13,496 nucleotides of DNA from an archaeon (GTDB taxonomy: Archaea > Thermoproteota > Nitrososphaeria > Nitrososphaerales > JACAEJ01): the NCBI GenBank assembly GCA_024256265.1, contig JACGUK010000028.1, positions 1 to 13,496 on the forward strand. Direction: 5' to 3'. The notes under the pieces were generated by a model, which saw only the letters and a program-made list of their open reading frames with translations, did not search any database and was not told the DNA's origin. Position 1 is the first letter of the stretch. Every line of letters begins with the position of its first letter. Both the position numbers and the translations under genes were made by a program. Positions 5,798 to 12,490 of the stretch are shown here, piece by piece.

Positions 5798-7585
5798 TTG
5801 CCAGTAAAGGGAAAGATCATCTGGATCAGCGGCCCAGCAGTAAAGGCTGAAGGCATGTCAGGAGCCAAGATGTACGAAACAGTAGAGGTAGGCGAGGATC
5901 GAATAATAGGAGAGATAATTCGACTCACTGGGGATATAGCTTTCATACAGGTCTATGAATCGACGAGTGGGTTAAGTCCTGGAGGGCCTGTCTATGGTAC
6001 AGGTCAGCCTCTCTCCGTAACCTTAGGTCCTGGGATGATGGGAAAAATCTATGATGGAATACAGCGACCCCTTGATGAGATAGCCATAAGGATAGGCTCA
6101 TACATAAAGAGAGGGATATCTGTACCACCTATATCATTAGAAAAGAAGTGGCGTTTTAAACCCGTTGTAAAGAGTGGCGATAAGGTCGAGCCTGGGAGCA
6201 TTTTGGGAGTAGTGGATGAAACCCCGCTCATAGAGCATAGAGTTCTAGTCCCTCCCGATCACAAAGGTGGCTTTGTAAAAGAGATAGTCAATGAGGGAGA
6301 CTACACAATGGAAGAGACTATAGCTGTTGTGGAGAAGGGAGCCAAACTGGGTGAGTTAAGGATGTACCACAACTGGCCTGTAAGGAAGGCTAGACCTTAC
6401 CTTGAGAGGCTAGACCCCGATGTGCCTCTATTGACTGGGCAGAGAGTGATAGACGCTTTTTTCCCCATAGCCAAAGGAGGCACAGCAGCGATTCCGGGAG
6501 GTTTTGGAACTGGAAAGACCGTCATGCTCCATCAAGTAGCTGCTTGGGCAGACTCAAGAATCGTCTTTCACGTAGGGTGTGGCGAGAGAGGAAACGAGAT
6601 GACAGAGGTCCTTGTCAAATTCCCAGAGTTGAAAGACCCAGCTTCAGGGAGACCTTTGATGGAAAGGACTATACTAGTTGCAAATACTAGCAATATGCCA
6701 GTGGCTGCCAGAGAAGCCAGCATCTATACAGGGGTGACTATGGCAGAGTATTATAGAGATATGGGTTATGATATAGTTCTAGTTGCAGATTCTACGAGTC
6801 GTTGGGCTGAAGCATTAAGAGAGATATCTGGCAGATTAGAGGAGATGCCTGCGGAGGAAGGTTACCCATCTTATCTAGCATCACGCTTGGCTGAGTTCTA
6901 TGAAAGGGCTGGTAGGATGATACTTCTAGGTACGCCAAAGAGGGTTGGTTCCATAACATTGATAGGCGCTGTTTCGCCTCCTGGAGGTGATTTCACAGAG
7001 CCGGTAACAACACACACGATAAGGTTCATAAAAACCTTCTGGGGGTTAGATACAAGGTTAGCCTACTCAAGGCACTATCCTGCAATAAACTGGATGACGA
7101 GCTACTCTGGATACCTAGATTCGGTGGTGAAATGGTGGTTCGGTATCGATAAAGAATGGACCGATTTCAGGGCTGCAACCTATGAGATACTTCAGAGGGA
7201 GGACGAACTTAAAGAGATAGTAAGGCTACTCGGACCAGAGGCTTTGCCGGATGAGCAGAAGTTGATCTTAGATGTAGCAAGGATGATCAAAGAGGGCTTC
7301 TTGCAACAGAGTGCCTACGATGTGATAGATAGCTACTGCCGTCCTGAAAAGCAGATGAAGCTCATGAGACTCTTTGTTGACTACCATAGAGAGGCTCAAA
7401 ATGCGCTCGGTAATGGCATTCCTTTAGAAGTTATAAGAGGTATGCCCATAATACCGAAGCTAATACGAGCAAAATTTACTATAACTAACGAGAAATTGGA
7501 GGATTTGGATAAGCTGCGTGAAGAAATGATGTTAGCGTTTAGAAAACTCATGGCTGCCGAGGAGGCGAAGGTTGTTGTCAAGTAA
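5798..7585 (+). CDS. atpA: A-type ATP synthase catalytic subunit A
   Basis: Catalytic ATP-binding subunit of the A3B3 head. From TTG 5798 it is 595 aa and starts [20 protein letters not shown], the normal family opening. The non-homologous bulge region, P-loop GGFGTGKT (234-241), [14 protein letters not shown] with the catalytic glutamate E263, and [21 protein letters not shown] are all present. No intein interrupts the P-loop, although several archaeal A subunits have one there. The P-loop is slightly unusual, since many archaeal A subunits read GPFGSGKT. GTG 5789 and ATG 5792 are in-frame alternatives, but they overlap the ribosome site GGAGTGAT (5786-5793). TTG 5798 sits correctly behind that site and numbers the P-loop 234-241, as I recall it for the Pyrococcus horikoshii protein. 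The gene follows E with almost no gap and overlaps B by 14 bases. Confidence 0.98.
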   Translation: MPVKGKIIWISGPAVKAEGMSGAKMYETVEVGEDRIIGEIIRLTGDIAFIQVYESTSGLSPGGPVYGTGQPLSVTLGPGMMGKIYDGIQRPLDEIAIRIGSYIKRGISVPPISLEKKWRFKPVVKSGDKVEPGSILGVVDETPLIEHRVLVPPDHKGGFVKEIVNEGDYTMEETIAVVEKGAKLGELRMYHNWPVRKARPYLERLDPDVPLLTGQRVIDAFFPIAKGGTAAIPGGFGTGKTVMLHQVAAWADSRIVFHVGCGERGNEMTEVLVKFPELKDPASGRPLMERTILVANTSNMPVAAREASIYTGVTMAEYYRDMGYDIVLVADSTSRWAEALREISGRLEEMPAEEGYPSYLASRLAEFYERAGRMILLGTPKRVGSITLIGAVSPPGGDFTEPVTTHTIRFIKTFWGLDTRLAYSRHYPAINWMTSYSGYLDSVVKWWFGIDKEWTDFRAATYEILQREDELKEIVRLLGPEALPDEQKLILDVARMIKEGFLQQSAYDVIDSYCRPEKQMKLMRLFVDYHREAQNALGNGIPLEVIRGMPIIPKLIRAKFTITNEKLEDLDKLREEMMLAFRKLMAAEEAKVVVK

Positions 7586-8975
7586 AGTGAAGGGTGGCGT
7601 AGAATACACAAGAATTAGGGAATTAAGGGGACCACTACTCATAGTAGAAGGTATCACTAGGGCAGCCTATGATGAACTGGTAGAGGTAGAACTGGAGAGC
7701 GGAGAGAAGAGGCTTGGAAAAGTTTTAGAGGTGGGCGGTGGGCGAGCAGTGATACAAATCTTCGAAGGAACATCTGGCATATCCATTCTAGGAACCAAGG
7801 CTAGATTTTTGGGCAAGACTATGGAGCTACCTGTCTCATCAGAGCTCTTAGGTCGTGTCTTTGATGGGCTAGGGCGACCCTTGGATGGCTTACCAGATCC
7901 TTTAGGCGAAGACTTCAGGGATGTCAACGGCATGCCCATGAATCCTGAAAGAAGGGACTATCCAACAGACTTCATTCAAACAGGAGTATCTGTAATAGAT
8001 GGTATGAACACTCTAGTAAGAGGTCAAAAGCTCCCCATATTTTCAGGCGCTGGTCTACCTCATAGTATGCTTGCTGCTCAAGTAGCAAGGCAGGCTACAG
8101 TCTTGGGCAGAGCGGAAGAGTTCGCTGTAGTATTTGCAGCCATAGGTGTACAGCATAGCGAAGCAAGGTTCTTCAAGAAGACCCTCGAAGAGAGCGGTGC
8201 TATAAGGCGTAGCATACTATTCTTGAACTTAGCTGATGACCCAGCTATGGAGAGAATAATAACTCCGAGGGTGGCTTTAACTGCTGCGGAATACCTTGCC
8301 TTCGATTTAGGGATGCATGTTCTAGTGATTTTAACAGATATAACCAACTATGCAGAAGCCCTTAGAGAGATAAGTACGGCAAGAGAAGAAGTACCAGGGA
8401 GGAAGGGCTACCCTGGATACTTGTACACAGACTTGGCTTCTAATTATGAGAGGGCTGGTAGGATTAAAGGGAAGACTGGTAGCATAACGCAGATGCCCGT
8501 CCTATCCATGCCTAGTGATGATATAACTCATCCCATCCCTGACCTCTCTGGCTACATAACAGAAGGGCAGTTGGTGCTAGATAGACCTATCTTTAGAAGA
8601 GAAATTTACCCCCCTGTTAATGTGCTAATGAGCCTCAGCCGACTTATGAAAGATGGAATAGGAAAGGGAAAGACCCGTGAAGATCATGCAGATGTGAGCA
8701 ATCAGCTTTACGCTGCTTATGCAAGGGCTGTAGAGTTAAGGGCTCTAGCTGAGATAGTGGGCAAGGCAAGCCTTACGGGCGTAGACCTAAAGTACTTAAG
8801 GTTTGGGGATGTCTTCGAGCAGAGGCTCTTGAAGCAAGGTTACGAGGAGAATAGGAGCTTAGAGGAGACCCTATTCCTTGCATGGGAAATCCTATCCACA
8901 CTTCCAGAGGGTGAGCTTACGAAGATCAAAGAGGCTTACGTGAAGCAGTACTACAAACCTATAGAAGTGGAGTAG
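7572..8975 (+). CDS. atpB: A-type ATP synthase regulatory subunit B
   Basis: Non-catalytic nucleotide-binding partner of subunit A in the A3B3 hexamer. The 467-aa protein has the family landmarks in order: [16 protein letters not shown] and YDELVEVEL (beta barrel), [12 protein letters not shown], the degenerate P-loop SGAGLPHS (158-165) in place of a GKT Walker [43 protein letters not shown], and [26 protein letters not shown] near the C-terminus. The length is normal. It starts at TTG 7572, inside the end of A, with a perfect GGAGG (7561-7565) six bases upstream that is itself within the A coding sequence. This is translational coupling in a 14-base overlap. A neighbouring TTG (7575) and GTG 7587 are less well placed. 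Subunit D starts one base after the stop. Confidence 0.98.
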   Translation: MLSSKVKGGVEYTRIRELRGPLLIVEGITRAAYDELVEVELESGEKRLGKVLEVGGGRAVIQIFEGTSGISILGTKARFLGKTMELPVSSELLGRVFDGLGRPLDGLPDPLGEDFRDVNGMPMNPERRDYPTDFIQTGVSVIDGMNTLVRGQKLPIFSGAGLPHSMLAAQVARQATVLGRAEEFAVVFAAIGVQHSEARFFKKTLEESGAIRRSILFLNLADDPAMERIITPRVALTAAEYLAFDLGMHVLVILTDITNYAEALREISTAREEVPGRKGYPGYLYTDLASNYERAGRIKGKTGSITQMPVLSMPSDDITHPIPDLSGYITEGQLVLDRPIFRREIYPPVNVLMSLSRLMKDGIGKGKTREDHADVSNQLYAAYARAVELRALAEIVGKASLTGVDLKYLRFGDVFEQRLLKQGYEENRSLEETLFLAWEILSTLPEGELTKIKEAYVKQYYKPIEVE

Positions 8976-8976
8976 T

Positions 8977-9630
8977 ATGTCTGTTAGCTTTGGTGCAAAG
9001 GCCCTTCCTACAAAACTTGAACTGATAAGGGTAAAAAGAAGTTTACGTGTAGCCGAGGCAGTACATAAAATCCTTGAGGATAAGAGGGAGATACTGCTTA
9101 GAAGGTTAGAGGAACTGATTGGAGAAGCTGCTAAGGCTAGGGAGGAGATATGGCAACCTTTGAACGATGCCTACCGTGCCCTCTTTAATGCCTACTTGAG
9201 ATTAGGTCCTGTAAAACTAGAATCTATAGCTATGACTACGCCTACCCAAGTGGAGACTGATATCGATATGAGGATGATTCTGGATGTAAAGGTGCATTCT
9301 CTAAGAATAAAGATGGTGGAGAAAGGGCTAACCTATGGCTTCATGGATACTGGCTTTAATCTAGATGAGGCTACAAAGACGATGAAAGATGCTTTGCCTT
9401 ACATCTTTAAAGCAGCCGAAACCGAGAACGCCGTCTTTAGCTTGGCCAGAGAGCTGGAAGAGACCCAGAGGCTAATCAATGCTTTAGAGTACTTGGTCAT
9501 TCCCACATACCAAGAAAACGTCAAGTACATTACATCAAGTCTTGATGAGAGGGAGAGAGAGGATTTTGCAAGGTTAAAGCATGTGAAAAGGATTTTAGAG
9601 AGGTCAAGGGCAGGTGAGATAATTGGCTGA
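8977..9630 (+). CDS. atpD: A-type ATP synthase subunit D (central shaft)
   Basis: Long antiparallel coiled-coil shaft that rotates inside A3B3. The 217-aa protein (usual ~205-215) has the typical N-terminal helix PTKLELIRVKRSLRVAEAVHKILEDKREILLRRLEELI. It also has a short globular centre and the conserved C-terminal helix INALEYLVIPTYQENVKYITSSLDEREREDFARLKHVKRIL ('vNALe.vviP....ti.yI...L.E.Ere...rLK..K'). ATG 8977 is one base after the B stop codon, with GTGGAGTAG (8967-8975) as a close ribosome site. Its last codons overlap the start of a 48-aa gene by 8 bases. Confidence 0.97.
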   Translation: MSVSFGAKALPTKLELIRVKRSLRVAEAVHKILEDKREILLRRLEELIGEAAKAREEIWQPLNDAYRALFNAYLRLGPVKLESIAMTTPTQVETDIDMRMILDVKVHSLRIKMVEKGLTYGFMDTGFNLDEATKTMKDALPYIFKAAETENAVFSLARELEETQRLINALEYLVIPTYQENVKYITSSLDEREREDFARLKHVKRILERSRAGEIIG

Positions 9631-9769
9631 AATCAAAGATATTGTGGAGAGTAAGTTTGAGGAAGCGAAGAAAAGATTAGTCGCAAAGTATAATGAATTT
9701 GTGAGGGATATAGAAGAAGTACTTAAGAGTTATGAAGAAAGAACCAAGGATAGATTCAAAGGAACATAA
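9623..9769 (+). CDS. 48-aa charged helical protein coupled to subunit D
   Basis: TTG 9623 opens a 48-codon gene that overlaps the last 8 bases of subunit D. GGTGAGAT (9613-9620), which matches the archaeal ribosome-site consensus, sits three bases before the start. The protein (MAEIKDIVESKFEEAKKRLV...) is almost all Glu/Lys/Arg with regularly spaced hydrophobics (Ile, Val, Phe, Leu), so it looks like a single amphipathic helix or coiled coil. It has no cysteine, no membrane segment and no recognised family. The overlap and good ribosome site make it a real, co-translated gene in my judgement. Its place at the end of A-B-D recalls the small ahaG gene that follows ahaD in Methanosarcina, but I cannot show homology. 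It could be a stalk or shaft accessory, a small regulator, or unrelated. Confidence 0.7.
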   Translation: MAEIKDIVESKFEEAKKRLVAKYNEFVRDIEEVLKSYEERTKDRFKGT

Positions 9770-9993
9770 TTATATAGACTAACTTTCTACAATACTTCAT
9801 CAGCTCACACTCACCACATCTCCCTTTACTACAATAGTCTTTACCGTGCCTCATCATGGAGGCTTCAAAGTCTACTACTAATGATTTATAACCACTTTTA
9901 CTTTTCTGTCTTCGATTCTATCAAGTTTTTGAAAATTCTAAGGAGCAAAAGGCTCATGCTTAAATACAGAACAAATGCAATAGACTGGTGAGC
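9756..9993 (-). pseudogene. Eroded C-terminal remnant of an endonuclease III-like (HhH-GPD, 4Fe-4S) gene
   Basis: Read on the minus strand, bases ~9890 to 9756 give YKSLVVDFEASMMRHGKDYC and then a run with cysteines spaced C-x4-C-x2-C-x5-C before a TGA at 9758-9756. This closely resembles the C-terminal iron-sulfur loop of endonuclease III/MutY-type glycosylases (HG..C-x6-C-x2-C-x5-C), two residues shorter in the first loop. Upstream, the frame hits a stop, but the neighbouring frame reads QSIAFVLYLS and RIFKNLIESKTEK. These look like the preceding helices if one base was inserted near 9900. No helix-hairpin-helix, catalytic Lys/Asp or N-terminal half is visible, and the + strand DUF5679 gene occupies that space. 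A minimal intact reading would be a 33-aa Cys-rich protein from ATG 9857, with TTATAAAT centred about 30 bp upstream. I think decay is more likely than a functional mini-protein. Confidence 0.5.
9959..9967 (+). promoter_or_regulatory. TATA-like box for the DUF5679-type gene
   Basis: CTTAAATAC is close to the archaeal TATA consensus and predicts a transcript start near 9990, leaving a leader of about 25 bases that includes the ribosome site AGGTGGAT. Confidence 0.4.
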
Positions 9994-10015
9994 ACGCAAA
10001 GTTAGGTGGATGAAG

Positions 10016-10159
10016 ATGGTTCAAGCATTTTGTGTAAAAGACAAGAAAAAGGTAGAGATGAAGGATCCCAAGCCAGTGACATTAAAGAATAAGAGACCTG
10101 CCTTAAAAGGCACATGCCCTATATGTGGAACTACGATCTACAGAATCGGCAAGGCATAA
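10016..10159 (+). CDS. DUF5679-type small zinc-ribbon-like protein
   Basis: A 47-aa basic protein (MVQAFCVKDKKKVEMKDPKP...) ending with GTCPICGTTIYRIGKA. It fits the short DUF5679-type family, whose members read roughly 'YCVKC..k.em..p....lknGRpa..G.CP.CGtk..RIGk'. Function in that family is unknown, and the two Cys-x2-Cys knuckles suggest one zinc site. Here the second knuckle CPIC is intact, but the first is FCVKD: the second cysteine is Asp10, so only three cysteines remain. Zinc binding may use the Asp or be weakened. The ATG at 10016 is placed six bases after AGGTGGAT, and an ATG at 10010 overlaps that site and is less likely. It is a single-gene unit: its own TATA-like box lies upstream and a T-tract downstream. 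Confidence 0.85.
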   Translation: MVQAFCVKDKKKVEMKDPKPVTLKNKRPALKGTCPICGTTIYRIGKA

Positions 10160-10167
10160 CCCCCACC

Positions 10168-10182
10168 TTATTTTTTCTTTTC
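10168..10182 (+). terminator. Oligo-T terminator after the DUF5679-type gene
   Basis: TTATTTTTTCTTTTC begins nine bases after the stop codon. It is a typical archaeal U-tract terminator without a required hairpin. Confidence 0.6.
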
Positions 10183-10235
10183 ATTAGGCTAAGCTGGAGC
10201 TCTTCCCTCTTAATCAAAAAAGGTAATATCAACTG

Positions 10236-10243
10236 TTTAATAA
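10236..10243 (+). promoter_or_regulatory. TATA-like box for the Hel308-type gene
   Basis: TTTAATAA predicts a transcript start near 10266, about 30 bases before the TTG start of the helicase. Only a weak ribosome site (AAGTGA, 10289-10294) lies in that leader. Confidence 0.35.
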
Positions 10244-10295
10244 TCCGATCTGGCATCTATGGATGGACTACCTCCCTATGGTGTAAATAAGTGAA

Positions 10296-12458
10296 TTGAA
10301 GATAAAGGAGCTACCGATACCAGAGGAATTGATAGGACTTATGGAGTCCCTTGGTTACTCTGATTTATACCCTCCCCAAGAAGAGGCTGTAAAGGCGGGG
10401 GTACTCGAAGGGCAAAACTTGCTCCTCACAACACCGACTGCCAGCGGAAAGACCCTTGTGGCTATGCTAACAGCAGGGAAGACAGTTCTGGAAGGATTAG
10501 GAAAGGTAGTGTATCTTACTCCTTTAAGAGCCCTTGCAAATGAGAAGTATAACGATTTCAAGGCTTTCGAGAGATTAACTAAACTTGATGGTAAGAATGT
10601 AAGGGTCCTTATCTCCACAGGGGACTATGATTCATCAGGCGAATCCTTAGGAGCAGGTGATATACTAATTCTTACGAATGAGAAGTTCGATTCAATTCTT
10701 CGCCATGGAGTATCTTGGATAGATTCTGTAAAGCTCTTCGTTACTGATGAGATTCATATAGTTGGTGATGATGACAGAGGACCAACCCTTGAGATGACTG
10801 TGACGAAGATCCTCTCTTATGCTCATGAGGCTCAGGTCCTTGCTTTGAGCGCTACTGTAAAGAACTCAAAAGAATTGGCAAATTGGCTTAGGGCAAAGCT
10901 CATAGACACTAGATGGAGGCCTATAAAGCTGGTTGAAGGGATTTATCAGTATGGAGAGATAAGCTTCTCTGACGGCTCTATAAGAAAGATAAAACCAACC
11001 AATAGAGGTCATGCTATAGATGTGGCAATAGATACGGTTGCAGAAGGGGGTCAATCTTTGATCTTCACAGAGACAAGAAGGATGGCTGTAAGCCTTGCTT
11101 TGAAGGCTTCAGAGGTAACTCAACATCATTTGACGAAGGATGAGGTTAAAGAGGCTAAAGAAGTATCAAAGGATATAATATCAGCAGGAGAAGAGACAGA
11201 GTTGAGCAGAACTTTATCTAAAGTCATTGAGAGAGGGACAGCCTTTCATCATGCTGGGCTTGCTGGAAGGCATAGATCAATTGTAGAGGATGGTTTCAAA
11301 AAAGGATTGATCAAGATTCTAACAGCAACCCCTACTCTTGCTGCGGGAGTAAACCTTCCAGCTAGAAGAGTGGTGATAAGTAGCTTGATGAGGTATGATT
11401 CGAATTATGGAGGAAAGGCGCCTATTAGTGTATTAGAGTACAAGCAGATGTGCGGGAGAGCCGGTAGACCAAAGTATGACGATATAGGAGAGACCGTGGT
11501 AATAGCATATCAAAAGGATGCTGATGAAATTCTCTATAACTACATAAAAGGTGAACCAGAACCACTTAGCTCAAAGCTATATGATGAATCTGCTTTAAGG
11601 TTTCATCTTTTAGCCACTATAGCCAGCCTTCCTGGTATAACTGATGCTGAGATCATTGATCTGCTTTCCAAATCTCTTTTGGCTACTCAGTATAGACGTG
11701 CTACGATTCAATCAAGAGTTAAAAGAGCCATGAATTACCTTGTAGATGAGGGTTTGATTGAGAGAAGGGGAAAGCGCTACATTGCCAGCGAGTTTGGAAA
11801 GAGAGTCTCTACCCTTTACATAGATCCAGTCACAGGCGTCATGTTCAGAAGAGCGATAAATTTTGCAGATAAGAATAAGCCTCATCTGCTAGGCTTTCTT
11901 CATTTGATAGTCTTATCCCCAGACTTTGCACCAAAGTTCCCCTTGAGAAATAGAGATGTGGATGAGGCTCTAATGCTCATCGATCAAAATAGGGATGAAT
12001 TTCTATTGCCCATGCCTGAGCGAGATATTTATGAAGACTATCTTGAAGATTTCAGGAGCCTTCTCGTCCTTTATGGCTGGATAAACGAATGGAGTGAGGA
12101 TAGATTACTCGACAAGTTAGGAGTAGAACCAGGAGACTTACATAGAGCCGTAGAAAACTCTGAATGGCTTATTCACTCATTATTTGAGCTATCTAAGTTG
12201 CTAGGAAGGGCTGATCTTTTACTCGAAATTGGAGAATTAAGGCAGAGAATAGAGCAAGGTATAAAGTCTGAACTCATAACTTTAGCCAAGTTAGAAGGTA
12301 TAGGAAGAGTGAGGGCTCGATCTTTATACAACCATGGCCTTATAGACCTTGAGAAATTAGCATCGGCATCTGAGGATAAAATAGCTTCAGTGCCAAAGAT
12401 AGGTACAATAATAGCAAAGAGCATAAAGAAGCAACTGTCAAGATTAGGAGAGAAATGA
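10296..12458 (+). CDS. hel308: Hel308-type superfamily 2 DNA helicase
   Basis: ATP-dependent 3'-5' DNA helicase of the archaeal Hel308 (Ski2-like, HelQ-related) family, thought to act at stalled replication forks and lagging-strand forks. Motifs occur in order: Q-motif LYPPQEEAV, Walker A TPTASGKT (46-53), Ia TPLRALANEKY, DEIH (151-154), SAT (185-187), IV LIFTETRR, FHHAGL (318-323), V TPTLAAGVNLPARR, and VI QMCGRAGRP (384-392). These are followed by a winged-helix region and the ratchet domain. The C-terminal helix-hairpin-helix domain (about 660-712) has LEGIGRVRA and VPKIGTIIA. At 720 aa it is full length for the family. TTG 10296 gives MKIKELPIPEELIGLMESLG, which matches the usual Hel308 opening, though its ribosome site is weak. 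The gene stands alone between a terminator and a new promoter, so a functional link to the ATP synthase is unlikely. Confidence 0.95.
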   Translation: MKIKELPIPEELIGLMESLGYSDLYPPQEEAVKAGVLEGQNLLLTTPTASGKTLVAMLTAGKTVLEGLGKVVYLTPLRALANEKYNDFKAFERLTKLDGKNVRVLISTGDYDSSGESLGAGDILILTNEKFDSILRHGVSWIDSVKLFVTDEIHIVGDDDRGPTLEMTVTKILSYAHEAQVLALSATVKNSKELANWLRAKLIDTRWRPIKLVEGIYQYGEISFSDGSIRKIKPTNRGHAIDVAIDTVAEGGQSLIFTETRRMAVSLALKASEVTQHHLTKDEVKEAKEVSKDIISAGEETELSRTLSKVIERGTAFHHAGLAGRHRSIVEDGFKKGLIKILTATPTLAAGVNLPARRVVISSLMRYDSNYGGKAPISVLEYKQMCGRAGRPKYDDIGETVVIAYQKDADEILYNYIKGEPEPLSSKLYDESALRFHLLATIASLPGITDAEIIDLLSKSLLATQYRRATIQSRVKRAMNYLVDEGLIERRGKRYIASEFGKRVSTLYIDPVTGVMFRRAINFADKNKPHLLGFLHLIVLSPDFAPKFPLRNRDVDEALMLIDQNRDEFLLPMPERDIYEDYLEDFRSLLVLYGWINEWSEDRLLDKLGVEPGDLHRAVENSEWLIHSLFELSKLLGRADLLLEIGELRQRIEQGIKSELITLAKLEGIGRVRARSLYNHGLIDLEKLASASEDKIASVPKIGTIIAKSIKKQLSRLGEK

Positions 12459-12465
12459 ATTTAAG
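12458..12465 (+). promoter_or_regulatory. TATA-like box for the GuaA-like gene
   Basis: AATTTAAG overlaps the end of the helicase stop codon and is centred about 29 bp before ATG 12491. No Shine-Dalgarno site precedes that ATG, so a leaderless transcript is likely. Confidence 0.4.
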
Positions 12466-12490
12466 CTAAACCCCAAGACCCTTCTAATCA

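Noticed and set aside
6491..6520. Intein in the P-loop of subunit A
   Set aside because: Inteins are known at this site in some archaea, but the frame runs straight through the P-loop into normal A-subunit sequence.
5171..8347. Several 60-90 codon minus-strand frames opposite E, A and B
   Set aside because: All lie inside well-conserved + strand genes and are Ser/Leu-rich antisense translations of Glu/Lys/Arg-rich proteins.
9770..10015. tRNA or other structured RNA in the gap after the ATP synthase unit
   Set aside because: I saw no cloverleaf, GTTC-type T-loop or CCA-type end on either strand. The notable signal is the iron-sulfur protein remnant on the minus strand.
10259..10294. 11-codon frame ATG GAT GGA ... 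TGA just before the helicase start
   Set aside because: The likely TATA box would place the transcript start downstream of this ATG, there is no ribosome site, and the frame is too short to support.
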